Source of the DNA: Planosporangium mesophilum
Lineage (GTDB): Bacteria > Actinomycetota > Actinomycetes > Mycobacteriales > Micromonosporaceae
NCBI RefSeq assembly: GCF_016863255.1
Contig: NZ_BOON01000033.1
Location: 1-64,000 of the forward strand
Length of the DNA: 64,000 nt
Reading direction: 5' to 3'
Part shown: positions 13,938 to 22,217 of the stretch, one piece after another
How the letters are laid out: each line of letters begins with the position of its first letter
How positions within the stretch are numbered: position 1 is the first letter of the stretch
Notes under the pieces: generated by a model
Told to the model about the DNA's origin: nothing
Database searches by the model: none
Seen by the model: only the letters and a program-made list of their open reading frames with translations
Translations under genes and position numbers: made by a program

Positions 13938-16433
13938 ATGCCGGGATCTGGTGCTTCCAACGGACGGCGCAGGTTCCGCGCCGGAGCCCTGGCGATGACG
14001 CTCGGCGCCGGTCTGGTCGCCGGCGCCCCGGCGACCACCGCCTCATCGGCGGCCTCGGCGCATCCCCCCGGCACGAAGCCGGGCATCTCCGTCGACGCCC
14101 TGCTGGCCGCGATGACGCTGGACGAGAAGCTGACCTTCGTCCACGGGGACCGGGACCCGCAGTCGCTGGGCCAGGCGGGATACATCCCGGGCGTGGCCCG
14201 GCTGGGGATCCCGCCGCTACGGCTCACGGACGGCCCCGCCGGGGTACGCGTCACGCATCCGAGCACCGCGATGCCGGCGCCGGTCGCGCTCGCGTCCGCC
14301 TTCGACGAGACCCTCGCCCGCCGGTACGGCGAGGTGATCGGCCGCGACGGGCGCGCCCTGGGGCAGGACGTCCTGCTCTCACCGATGGTCAACACGATCC
14401 GGGTGCCGTACGCCGGCCGCAACTTCGAGACGTTCAGCGAAGATCCGCTGGTCTCGGCCAGGACCGTGGCGCAGGAGGTCAGAGGTATCCAGAGCCAGGG
14501 GCTCATCGCGACCGTCAAGCACTACGCGGAGAACAACCAGGAGGCCGACCGCATGGCCGTCGACGTCCGCGTCGACGAGCAGACGATGCGCGAGATCGAA
14601 CTGGCGGGGTTCGAGGCCGCGGTCAAGGCCGGGGCCGGCGCCGTGATGTGCTCGTACAACAAGGTCAACGGTGATCCGGGGTGCGGCAGCGCTCCCCTCC
14701 TCAACGGGGTCCTGAAGGGCGACTGGCGCTTCGGCGGCTGGGTGATGTCGGACTGGGGCGCGACCCACAGCACAGACGCGATCCGCAAGGGCCTCGACCA
14801 GGAGATGCCGGGCGGTACCTACCTCGGCCCGGCGCTCAGGGCCGCCATCCTGGCGGGCACCATTCCGCAGTCCGCGCTCGACGCGGCGGTACGCCGCATC
14901 CTGGTACAGATGAAGGCGTTCGGCCTGCTCGCCTGCGCCTCCCCCGGCGGCCCGGTGACCGGCTGCCGCCTCGCCCCGCGCCCGTCCTTCGACGGGGCCG
15001 CGGACGACCGGGTCGCGCAGGCGGTCGCCGAGGACGGCTCGGTCCTGCTGCGCAACACCGGAAACGCGCTTCCGCTCAGGGGAGCCGCCGCCCGCGACAT
15101 CGCGCTGATCGGTACGCCGGCGAAGTACCCGGTCATCGGCGGCGGGGGAAGCTCGCAGGTCACGCCGACCCGCGTCACGACCCCCCTCGACGAGATCACG
15201 AAGCGGGCCGGGCGGGACGCGACCGTCACGTACACGCCGGGCATCGACACCATCGGCGTGCTCGTCCCCGCGTCCGCGCTGTCGGGCGGCCCGATCGACC
15301 TGACCGGTGACGCCGCCCTGCCCAACGGCCAGTCGTTCGTCACCACCCGCACCCTCACCGTCGACACGACCGGCGACTACCTCATCGACCTGCAGGCGGC
15401 CCAGGGCATCGCCGCACTGACCGTGGACGGGACCCAGGTCGCGTCGGGGTTCGCGCTCTCCAGCGAACTGACGCACTTCCGGGCGATCGTGCACCTCACC
15501 GCCGGTACCCATTCGGTGGGGATCAACGTCACCGGCATCCCGTCCTTCCTCACCGGTCCGCTCCAGGCCCGGCTCACCTGGGTGACCCCGCAGGCCGCGC
15601 AGGCGGCGCTGGACGCCGCGGTCGCGGGCGCCCGTACAGCGCGCACGGCCGTGGTCTTCGCGTACGACGAGGGCACCGAGGGTGCCGACCGGACGTCGCT
15701 CGCCCTGCCGTACCACCAGGACAGGCTCATCGAGGCGGTCGCCGCGGCCAACCCGAACGTCGTGGTCGTGCTCAACACCGGCTCCGCCGTGACGATGCCG
15801 TGGCTGTCGCGGGTCCGCGGCGTCCTGGAGATGTACTACCCGGGGCAGATGGGCGGCCTGGCCACGGCGCGGCTGCTGTTCGGTGACGTCAACCCCGGCG
15901 GCAAGCTCACCCAGACCTTCCCCCTCGACGACGCGCACACGATGGTCACCGGCAACCCCGCGCGCTACCCGGGGGTCAACCACGTCGAGCAGTACGACGA
16001 GGGCGTCGACGTCGGCTACCGGTGGTACGAGGCGCAGGGCCAGCAGACGCTGTTCGGATTCGGGTACGGCCTGTCGTACACGACCTTCGGCTACAGCAAG
16101 CTGCGGGTCGCCCGGGGCCACCACGGGCTGACCGTACGCTTCACGCTGACCAACACCGGCAACCGCGCCGGTGACGAGGTGGCGCAGGTGTACCTGGGCC
16201 CCAGCCCGGACGTCCACGGCGCCCAGCAGCCGGTGAAGGCCCTGGCCGGGTACGAGAAGGTCCACCTCGCCCCCGGGGAGTCCCGCACGGTGGAGATCTC
16301 CATCGACGAGCGGCAACTGCAGTACTGGGACAGCACGGCGCACCGGTGGGCGCTCGGCACCGGAAGCCGCGCCGTGTGGGTGGGTGCCTCCTCCCGGACG
16401 CTCCCGTTGCGCACCAACGTCACGCTCCACTGA
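13938..16433 (+). CDS. Secreted glycoside hydrolase family 3 beta-glucosidase with PA14-like insert
   Basis: An 831-residue exported GH3 enzyme. The N-terminus has a twin-arginine-like stretch (GRRRFRAGALAM) and a hydrophobic segment, with cleavage near residue 41. The (alpha/beta)8 domain has substrate residues in RLTDGPAG (94-101), KHY (194-196) and the nucleophile Asp272 in GGWVMSDWGATHS. The second domain is interrupted at about 430-560 by a PA14-like beta-sandwich, and a fibronectin-III-like domain closes the C-terminus. It should release glucose or a related sugar from beta-glycosides outside the cell. GGGAAGGGG precedes the ATG. The carboxylesterase gene follows after 15 bp, probably in one operon. 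Confidence 0.9.
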   Translation: MPGSGASNGRRRFRAGALAMTLGAGLVAGAPATTASSAASAHPPGTKPGISVDALLAAMTLDEKLTFVHGDRDPQSLGQAGYIPGVARLGIPPLRLTDGPAGVRVTHPSTAMPAPVALASAFDETLARRYGEVIGRDGRALGQDVLLSPMVNTIRVPYAGRNFETFSEDPLVSARTVAQEVRGIQSQGLIATVKHYAENNQEADRMAVDVRVDEQTMREIELAGFEAAVKAGAGAVMCSYNKVNGDPGCGSAPLLNGVLKGDWRFGGWVMSDWGATHSTDAIRKGLDQEMPGGTYLGPALRAAILAGTIPQSALDAAVRRILVQMKAFGLLACASPGGPVTGCRLAPRPSFDGAADDRVAQAVAEDGSVLLRNTGNALPLRGAAARDIALIGTPAKYPVIGGGGSSQVTPTRVTTPLDEITKRAGRDATVTYTPGIDTIGVLVPASALSGGPIDLTGDAALPNGQSFVTTRTLTVDTTGDYLIDLQAAQGIAALTVDGTQVASGFALSSELTHFRAIVHLTAGTHSVGINVTGIPSFLTGPLQARLTWVTPQAAQAALDAAVAGARTARTAVVFAYDEGTEGADRTSLALPYHQDRLIEAVAAANPNVVVVLNTGSAVTMPWLSRVRGVLEMYYPGQMGGLATARLLFGDVNPGGKLTQTFPLDDAHTMVTGNPARYPGVNHVEQYDEGVDVGYRWYEAQGQQTLFGFGYGLSYTTFGYSKLRVARGHHGLTVRFTLTNTGNRAGDEVAQVYLGPSPDVHGAQQPVKALAGYEKVHLAPGESRTVEISIDERQLQYWDSTAHRWALGTGSRAVWVGASSRTLPLRTNVTLH

Positions 16434-16448
16434 ACCGGAGGGGAAGTC

Positions 16449-18011
16449 ATGAAGCGGATCGGGTGGGTCGTGGCCGTGGCCGCGTTGGCGCTCCCTCTCC
16501 TGTGGACGCCGGACGCCGCGGCGAGCGCGGACCCGTCGGCACGTGTCGACAGTGGACTGCTCCGCGGCACCGGTGACGGTTCGGTGGACAGCTTCCGGGG
16601 AGTCCCGTACGCGCAGCCTCCCGTGGGCGCACTGCGCTGGCGGGCACCGCAGCCGGCCCAGCGGTGGCACGGCGTGCGCGACGCGACCGCCTACGGTGGC
16701 CGCTGCCCGGTCCTGGCGAGCACGAACGGCCCGCGCTCGGAGACCGAGGACTGCCTGTACCTCAACGTGTGGCGCCCGGCGGGCTCCCGGCCCGGGGCCA
16801 GGCTGCCGGTGTACTTCTGGATCCACGGCGGCGGGCTGGTCAACGGAAGCTCCAACCAGCACGACGGCAGCCTCATCGCGCGGACCACCGGCGTCGTCGT
16901 GGTGAGCGTCAACTACCGGCTCGGCGTCTTCGGCTTCCTGGCTCATCCCGCGCTGACCGACCAGGCGGGGCAGTCCGGCAACTACGGGTTGATGGACCAG
17001 CAGGCGGCGCTGCGCTGGGTGCACGACAACATCGCCGCGTTCGGCGGCGATCCGCACCGGGTGACCATCGGGGGCGAGTCGGCAGGCGGCTGGTCGGTCT
17101 GCGCCCACCTGTCCGCGCCGGCCTCCCGCGGCCTGTTCGCCCGCGCCATGATCCAGAGCGGCTCCTGCACCAGCCAGACGCTGGCCGACGCCCAGACCGC
17201 GGGCACCGCCTACGCCCGCGTCGTCGGCTGCACCGACGACGCGACCGCCGCCGCCTGCCTGCGCGGCAGGACCACCGCCCAACTGCTGGACACCGCGCCC
17301 GCACCGCCCAGCCGCTTCGTGCGCGACGTACCCGTACTGCCGCAGGACCCCGACACGGCGGTGCGTACCGGCGCCTTCGCCCGGGTACCGGTGGTGGTCG
17401 GCGCGACCCGCGACGAGGGCCGCACCTTCGCCCAGGGGTTCATCGGCGCCACGCGGGCGCAGTACGAGGCGTGGGTGCAGGGTCAGTTCGGCACCCGGAC
17501 GCCGGCGGTCCTCGCCCGCTACCCCTGGCCCGCCGACGCCGACCGGTTCACGCCGGCGTACCTGATCGGCGCCATCTTCACCGACTCCGGACTCCTCGCC
17601 GGCATCGGCGGCTGCGGCAACCGCTCGCTCACCCGGGCGCTGGCCGCGTCCACCCGTACCTTCTCGTACGAGTTCGCCCACCGCACCGGGCCGGGGCTCA
17701 GCCCGCAACCGGCCGGGTACGTGTGGGGCGCCGGCCACGCCGCCGAACTCGCGTACCTGTGGCCCAGCTTCGACAACGGCACGCCCATCGCGCCCACCTT
17801 CACCGCCGACGAGAAGCGCCTGGCCCTGGACATGGTGCGGTACTGGGGTTCCTTCGTCCGTACCGGGCAGCCCGCGGCGGCGCACAGCGCCCCGTGGCCG
17901 CCGTACAACCACACCGGGCTGACGCTCTCCCTGCGCGCCGGTGGCCGGTCCACGCTCATCTCGGACCGGGAGTACGCCGCCGAACACAACTGCGACCTGT
18001 GGACGCCGTAG
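16449..18011 (+). CDS. Secreted type B carboxylesterase
   Basis: A 520-residue alpha/beta-hydrolase of the carboxylesterase/cholinesterase group with a signal peptide (MKRIGWVVAVAALALPLLW, cleavage after AASA). The oxyanion motif HGGG is at 126-129 and the nucleophile Ser211 is in GGESAGG. The acid is probably in TRDEGR and the His in WGAGHAAEL. Early cysteines (RCPVL, EDCLYL) fit a disulfide. It likely removes ester groups from extracellular glycosides or aromatic esters, alongside the GH3 enzyme encoded 15 bp upstream. GGAGGGG lies just before the ATG. Confidence 0.88.
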   Translation: MKRIGWVVAVAALALPLLWTPDAAASADPSARVDSGLLRGTGDGSVDSFRGVPYAQPPVGALRWRAPQPAQRWHGVRDATAYGGRCPVLASTNGPRSETEDCLYLNVWRPAGSRPGARLPVYFWIHGGGLVNGSSNQHDGSLIARTTGVVVVSVNYRLGVFGFLAHPALTDQAGQSGNYGLMDQQAALRWVHDNIAAFGGDPHRVTIGGESAGGWSVCAHLSAPASRGLFARAMIQSGSCTSQTLADAQTAGTAYARVVGCTDDATAAACLRGRTTAQLLDTAPAPPSRFVRDVPVLPQDPDTAVRTGAFARVPVVVGATRDEGRTFAQGFIGATRAQYEAWVQGQFGTRTPAVLARYPWPADADRFTPAYLIGAIFTDSGLLAGIGGCGNRSLTRALAASTRTFSYEFAHRTGPGLSPQPAGYVWGAGHAAELAYLWPSFDNGTPIAPTFTADEKRLALDMVRYWGSFVRTGQPAAAHSAPWPPYNHTGLTLSLRAGGRSTLISDREYAAEHNCDLWTP

Positions 18012-18023
18012 TCCCCGCCTCGT

Positions 18024-18081
18024 CCCATGATCCTGAAGGATCTTCCGTGTCGTAGGACGGAGAATCCTCCGGGCTCATGGG
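18024..18081. terminator. Imperfect long hairpin between convergent genes
   Basis: CCCATGA (18024-18030) pairs with TCATGGG (18075-18081). The inner sequences continue an imperfect stem of about 24 bp with several G-U pairs around the loop near 18052. It overlaps the last codon of the minus-strand hydrolase and lies just beyond the esterase stop, so it can serve both convergent genes. Confidence 0.6.
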
Positions 18082-18857
18082 TGGGTGCCGGCGATCACCG
18101 ATGCGAGGAACCGTGGGGCGTCGCGCATGACCAGGTGGCCGCTGCGCGCCAGCAGGTGGCGTCCGCGCGGCACGGACGCCGCGAGGGCCCGGTGCAACGA
18201 CCGGATCCGGTCGCTCTCGCGCCGCCGCGACCGGCCGGGCGGCAGCCAACCGGGGTACCGGGCGGTGATCACTCGCAGCGGTACGTCGGGCAGGGGGTGC
18301 CGCCGCCGCGCCTGGCGTACCTCTTCGGCGGTGGCGGTGAACGCCTCGTCCTCGCGCACCGTTCCGGCCAGGTGCTTGGACCACGACATCAGGTGGGCGA
18401 CGCGCAGCAGCCGGCTCAGCGAGGCCTCGGCCCAGCGCGTGACCGGTCGGAGCGCCGGGCCCTCGTCCTCGTGCGACGGGTCGACGAGCACGAGGGCCGC
18501 GACCTCGTCGGGGTGCGCATGCGCGAACAGCCGCACGACGAACGCGCCCGCGGAGTGGCCGACCAGCACGTACGGCGCGGGCAGGTCCAGTGCGCGCAGC
18601 AGTTCCCGCAGTTCGCGCGCCTGCCGGGCACCGGTACGGGGCAGCGCGCCGGGATCGCTGCGGCCCAGTCCGGCCCGGTCGTAGCGCAGCACCGCCCGGT
18701 CACCGGGCAGGTGCTCACAGAGCCGCCGCCACGCGGACCCCGGCAGCCCCAGCCCCGCCTCCAGGACGATCACCGGGCCGCGGCCCGGCCGGTACGTGGC
18801 GGCGACGGTCGTGTCGCTCAGACGTACCCGCTCCTCGCGCCAGAACGGCCGTGCCAC
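18075..18857 (-). CDS. Alpha/beta hydrolase next to pobA
   Basis: A 260-residue serine hydrolase of the alpha/beta fold. The nucleophile elbow is LVGHSAGAFVVRLF, the acid is likely in LVDPSHEDEG and the catalytic His in ARSGHLVMRDAP. The start is a GTG at 18857, 9 bp after the pobA stop, so it is almost certainly co-transcribed with pobA. That position suggests it releases 4-hydroxybenzoate from an ester such as a paraben-like or plant ester; this is inference from context. No signal peptide is visible. Confidence 0.78.
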   Translation of the reverse strand: MARPFWREERVRLSDTTVAATYRPGRGPVIVLEAGLGLPGSAWRRLCEHLPGDRAVLRYDRAGLGRSDPGALPRTGARQARELRELLRALDLPAPYVLVGHSAGAFVVRLFAHAHPDEVAALVLVDPSHEDEGPALRPVTRWAEASLSRLLRVAHLMSWSKHLAGTVREDEAFTATAEEVRQARRRHPLPDVPLRVITARYPGWLPPGRSRRRESDRIRSLHRALAASVPRGRHLLARSGHLVMRDAPRFLASVIAGTHP

Positions 18858-18866
18858 CGGTGCGGC

Positions 18867-20045
18867 TTACCCGATCGGCAGGCCGGTGTAGTTCTCGGCC
18901 AGTTCGGTGGCGGCGGCCCGGGACGAGGCGATGCGGTCCAGCTGGGCGATCTGCAGGCGGGTGTCGAAAGGGGACTGTGCCGGATCGGGGTGCAGGGTGG
19001 TGGTCATGAAGTACGAGAAGTGCTCGGCCCGCCAGACCCGGCGTAGGCAGGTGTCGGAGTAGGCGTCGAGCAGCTCGGTGGAGCCGGTGGTGTGCAGGTG
19101 CGCGAAGGCCCGGGCGAGGACGACGACGTCGGCGACGGCGAGGTTGAGGCCCTTGGCACCGGTGGGCGGCACGATGTGGGCGGCGTCGCCGGCGAGCAGG
19201 ACCCGGCCGTACCGCATCGGCTCGGCGACGAAGCTGCGCATGGGCGTCACCGACTTGCTGGTGATCGGGCCGCGCTCCAGCTTCCAGCCGCCGCCCTTGA
19301 GGGCGAACCGCGCGTCCAGCTCGTCCCAGATCCGCTCGTCCGACCAGGCGTGCGGGTCGGTGTCGTTTCCGACCTGGAGGTACAGCCGACTGACGGTGGG
19401 CGACCGCATGCTGAGCAGGGCGAACCCGCGCTCGGAGTGTGCGTAGATCAGCTCGTCGTTGGACGGCGCCACGTCGGCCAGGATGCCCAGCCAGGAGTAC
19501 GGGTAGACGCGTTCGAAGGTCCGCCGCACGCCCTCGGGGATCGCGTGCCGGGCCACGCCGTGGAAACCGTCGCAGCCGACGACGTAGTCGCAGTGCAGGG
19601 TCTGCTCGCGGCCGGAGTGGGTGAACCGGATGACGGGGCTGTCGGTGTCGGCGCCCTCGACGGCGTCGACCCGGGCCTCGAACAGCAGCGGCGGACCCTC
19701 GACCGACTGGAGCGCGATGAGGTCTTTGACCACCTCGGTCTGGGCGTACACCATGACGCTGCGGCCGCCGGTCAGGGCGGGGAAGTCCACGCGGTGGCGC
19801 CGGCCGTCGAAGTGGAGCTCGATGCCGTCGTGGACGAGGCCCTCGCGGTCCATGCGTTCGCCTGCCCCGCAGGATCGCAGCACGTCCACGGTGCCCTGCT
19901 CGAGGATGCCGGCGCGCTGCCGCTGTTCGACATACGCCCGGTCGCGACTCTCCAGGACCACGCAGTCCACCCCGGCCTGGTGGAGCAGGCGGGCGAGTAG
20001 CAGCCCCGCGGGGCCGCCGCCGACGATGCCGACGGTAGTGCGCAT
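18867..20045 (-). CDS. pobA: 4-hydroxybenzoate 3-monooxygenase (PobA)
   Basis: A 392-residue flavoprotein aromatic hydroxylase. FAD is bound by GIVGGGPAGLLLARLL at the N-terminus and by GRVLLAGDAAHIVPPTGAKG near residue 290. The DG motif is VVGCDGFHGVAR near 155-165. The segment RQRAGILEQGTVDVLR and the overall length are typical of PobA. It converts 4-hydroxybenzoate to protocatechuate with NAD(P)H and O2. It is transcribed divergently from the tandem IclR gene, whose shared control region is at 20046-20183, and followed by the alpha/beta hydrolase. Protocatechuate could then go to the LigAB-like dioxygenase encoded at 3.6-4.9 kb. Confidence 0.92.
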   Translation of the reverse strand: MRTTVGIVGGGPAGLLLARLLHQAGVDCVVLESRDRAYVEQRQRAGILEQGTVDVLRSCGAGERMDREGLVHDGIELHFDGRRHRVDFPALTGGRSVMVYAQTEVVKDLIALQSVEGPPLLFEARVDAVEGADTDSPVIRFTHSGREQTLHCDYVVGCDGFHGVARHAIPEGVRRTFERVYPYSWLGILADVAPSNDELIYAHSERGFALLSMRSPTVSRLYLQVGNDTDPHAWSDERIWDELDARFALKGGGWKLERGPITSKSVTPMRSFVAEPMRYGRVLLAGDAAHIVPPTGAKGLNLAVADVVVLARAFAHLHTTGSTELLDAYSDTCLRRVWRAEHFSYFMTTTLHPDPAQSPFDTRLQIAQLDRIASSRAAATELAENYTGLPIG

Positions 20046-20078
20046 CAGTTCCTCCGAGGGGGCTGCCCAACATCACTG

Positions 20079-20108
20079 TTGTTCGCAGGGTGAACTTTCG
20101 TTCATAAT
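20079..20108 (+). promoter_or_regulatory. Divergent pobA/iclR control region with GTTC/GAAC half-sites
   Basis: TTGTTC (20079-20084) and CATAAT (20103-20108), 18 bp apart, form a promoter for the IclR gene. Embedded in it are three half-sites: GTTC at 20081, GAAC at 20092 and GTTC at 20100. TGAAC-N4-GTTCA (20091-20104) is a perfect inverted repeat. Acinetobacter PobR/PcaU sites also consist of three roughly 10-bp repeats; whether this matches them is inference. The pobA start codon lies 34 bp to the left. Confidence 0.6.
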
Positions 20109-20183
20109 ATGCGCCATGAGTTTCCGCCCGCTTCCGGGCAGGTGTCAACGGCTGGCGGCCGCGGAATTCCGACGACGGGGAAC

Positions 20184-21869
20184 ATGCCGATGATCAGCAC
20201 CGATCAGGCCCGCGCGCCGGACGAGTCGGTGGTGGGACCGCTCGACCGTGGCCTGGCCGTCCTGCGCGCCATGTCGGGCCCGGGCGACCATCGGCTGCGC
20301 CCGAGTGACCTCGTGCACCTGACCGGCCTGGCGCGGGCCACCGTCGACCGGGTCGTCGGCACTCTCGTACACCTGGGCTACCTCCGGGCGGCAGGCCGCG
20401 ACGTGGAGCTGACCCCCCGGCTGCTGGAGCTGGGCAACGCGTACCTGAGCGGCTGCGGCATCCCCGACGCCCTGGGCCCCCGCACCGAGCGGCTCGCCCG
20501 CGAACTCGACGAGTCGGTCTCGATCGCGGTACCCGACGGGGACGGCGCCCGCTTCGTCACGCGGGTCTCCCGGCGGCGGACCATGTCCCTGACCTTCCGC
20601 ATCGGTGACCTGCTGCCCGCCGAACGGTGCGCACCCGGGACGCTGTTCGCCCGCGAGTGGACCGAGCGGCAGTGGGACGCCTGGCGGCAGCGCCGACGGG
20701 CCGACCCCCTCGACGCGGCCTTCCCCGCCGTCCCCTCCCGACCGGCGGGGATCGACCCGCACGACCTGGAGGCGGAGTTCGCCCGGCGCGTCGCGGCAGC
20801 GGCCGACTCCGGCTGGGCCGCCGACGACCAGCTCGTCGAGCCCGGCCTGATCGCCGTGTCGGTCCCGGTGACCGACCCGTCGGGGCGCACGGTCTGCGCG
20901 GTGAACGTGGTCAGCCACACCAGCCGGCACACCGTGGAGTCGCTCGCCGCGGCCGTCCTGCCGAGGCTCCGCGACGAGGCCGCCGCCATGGCGCGCGCCC
21001 TGGCCGAGGCCGTCGGGCGGCGGGGCGATGAAACCGCCCGGGTCCAGCCCCCGGCCGACCCGTCGCTCGCCGCGAAGCAGGAGTTGGGCGCCGGGTTCCT
21101 GCAGTCGCTGGCGCGCGGGCTGGCGGTGCTGGCCTCGCTCGGCGCGGCCGTGGGCGGGCTGACCCTGTCCGAGGTCGCGACCGCCACCGGGCTTCCGCGC
21201 GCCACCGCGCGGCGGTCGCTGCTCAGCCTGGAGCAGCTCGGCTACGTGGAGACGGACGGGCGGCGGTTCCGGCCGCTGCCCCGGATCCTCGAACTGGGGT
21301 ACGCCCACCTGTCGGAGCTCGGCTTCACCCAGATCGTCCAGCCGCACCTGGAGCGGCTGGTCGAGCGGGTGCGGGAGTCCGCCTCGGCAACCGTCCTGGA
21401 CGGGGACGACATTCGGTACGTGGCCCGCGTCCCCACATACCGGATCATGAGCGTCGACATCACCGTCGGCACCCGCTTCCCCGCGTACGCCACGTCCATG
21501 GGGCGGGTCCTGCTGACCGGGCTGGACGAAACCGAGCGCCGGGACCGGCTCGGCCGCGCCGACCTGCGGCCGCTGACCCGCCGTACCGTCACCGACGCCG
21601 ACGCGCTGGCGCGGATCCTGTGTGAGACCGCGACGAACGGGTACGCGCTGGTCGACGAGGAGCTGGACGAGGGGCTGCGCTCGCTCGCGGTACCGGTCCG
21701 CGACGTCACCGGCGCCGTGGTGGCCGCGGTGAACCTCTCCACGCACACCGGGCGGGGCAGCGTGGAGCACACCCGCGGCACCCTCCTGCCGGCGCTGCGC
21801 CGGGCCGCGGCCGACATCGAAGCCGATCTGCGCGCCGTGTCGGCACGGACGCCGCTGCGGCTACCGTGA
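20184..21869 (+). CDS. Tandem (double-length) IclR family regulator, probable regulator of pobA
   Basis: A 561-residue protein made of two complete IclR units. Unit one has a winged helix (DLVHLTGLARATVDRVVGTL) and an effector domain ending near residue 280. Unit two starts around residue 300 (SLARGLAVLASLG), has its own helix-turn-helix (SEVATATGLPRATARRSLL) and a full effector domain with TVGTRFPAYATSMGRVLL. One chain could thus bind two operator half-sites. The ATG at 20184 (or 20190) is preferred over 20109 because the promoter's -10 ends at 20108, so 20109 would precede the transcript. It is divergent from pobA, its likely target. Confidence 0.88.
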   Translation: MPMISTDQARAPDESVVGPLDRGLAVLRAMSGPGDHRLRPSDLVHLTGLARATVDRVVGTLVHLGYLRAAGRDVELTPRLLELGNAYLSGCGIPDALGPRTERLARELDESVSIAVPDGDGARFVTRVSRRRTMSLTFRIGDLLPAERCAPGTLFAREWTERQWDAWRQRRRADPLDAAFPAVPSRPAGIDPHDLEAEFARRVAAAADSGWAADDQLVEPGLIAVSVPVTDPSGRTVCAVNVVSHTSRHTVESLAAAVLPRLRDEAAAMARALAEAVGRRGDETARVQPPADPSLAAKQELGAGFLQSLARGLAVLASLGAAVGGLTLSEVATATGLPRATARRSLLSLEQLGYVETDGRRFRPLPRILELGYAHLSELGFTQIVQPHLERLVERVRESASATVLDGDDIRYVARVPTYRIMSVDITVGTRFPAYATSMGRVLLTGLDETERRDRLGRADLRPLTRRTVTDADALARILCETATNGYALVDEELDEGLRSLAVPVRDVTGAVVAAVNLSTHTGRGSVEHTRGTLLPALRRAAADIEADLRAVSARTPLRLP

Positions 21870-21926
21870 CGACGACGCCGTCGGTGGGTGCTCATCGTCG
21901 CTCCGTTCCGCATCGCCGGGATGAGT

Positions 21927-22052
21927 GCTGCGCGACGCTTTGCTCTGCTCCCGGATAGGCAGCATCGGTCGCCCTGCTGTCGGTCGCCCCGCTATCGGTC
22001 GCCCCGCTACGGGTGTTGCCCGCCCGGGAGCAGAGCAAAGCGCGCGGAAGCA
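21927..22052. repeat. Palindromic repeat element, copy 1, with three 15-bp internal tandem units
   Basis: Inverted arms CTTTGCTCTGCTCCCGG (21938-21954) and its complement (22024-22040) enclose about 69 bp. Inside are three exact-length 15-bp units (21966-21980, 21981-21995, 21996-22010) of consensus CGGTCGCCCCGCTAT. A second copy, in opposite orientation and with only one 15-bp unit, lies at 59522-59620. Flanking similarity extends to GCTGCGCGAC on the left and GGAAGCAC on the right. It shows no transposase and no convincing ORF. It fills most of the 348-bp gap between the IclR and enoyl-CoA hydratase genes. Confidence 0.85.
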
Positions 22053-22154
22053 CACACCCCTCCCCGATACATCAGTACGCCTCACGTGGTCGAACGGCTC
22101 CGCGCAAGCGCGACAGCTCCTCGGCCTCGGGTGACCACTGGCCCCGTAGCGCAC

Positions 22155-22201
22155 ATTGCTCTACGCTATTGTGACGTTCCATCGCAATAGCGTAGAGCAA
22201 T
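22155..22201 (+). promoter_or_regulatory. Long perfect inverted repeat upstream of the enoyl-CoA hydratase gene
   Basis: ATTGCTCTACGCTATTG (22155-22171) is repeated as its exact complement at 22185-22201, with a 13-bp spacer. The 17-bp arms end only 17 bases before the putative start codon. It may be an operator for a large dimeric or tetrameric regulator, or an RNA hairpin that hides the ribosome-binding site. It is less G+C-rich than its surroundings, which supports a regulatory role over a terminator. Confidence 0.6.
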
Positions 22202-22217
22202 CGGCAGGAGGTCGACC

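Noticed and set aside
14379-17987. A 1202-codon minus-strand open frame
   Set aside because: Antisense to the GH3 glucosidase and carboxylesterase, with low-complexity Arg/Gly/Val composition and no recognisable domain.
20109-20183. Upstream ATG as the start of the tandem IclR protein
   Set aside because: The predicted promoter -10 ends at 20108, so this ATG would precede the transcript start, and the extra residues are not IclR-like.
21966-22010. Three short tandem repeats considered as a CRISPR remnant
   Set aside because: Units are 15 bp and directly adjacent with no spacers, and they lie inside an inverted-repeat element; no cas genes are present.
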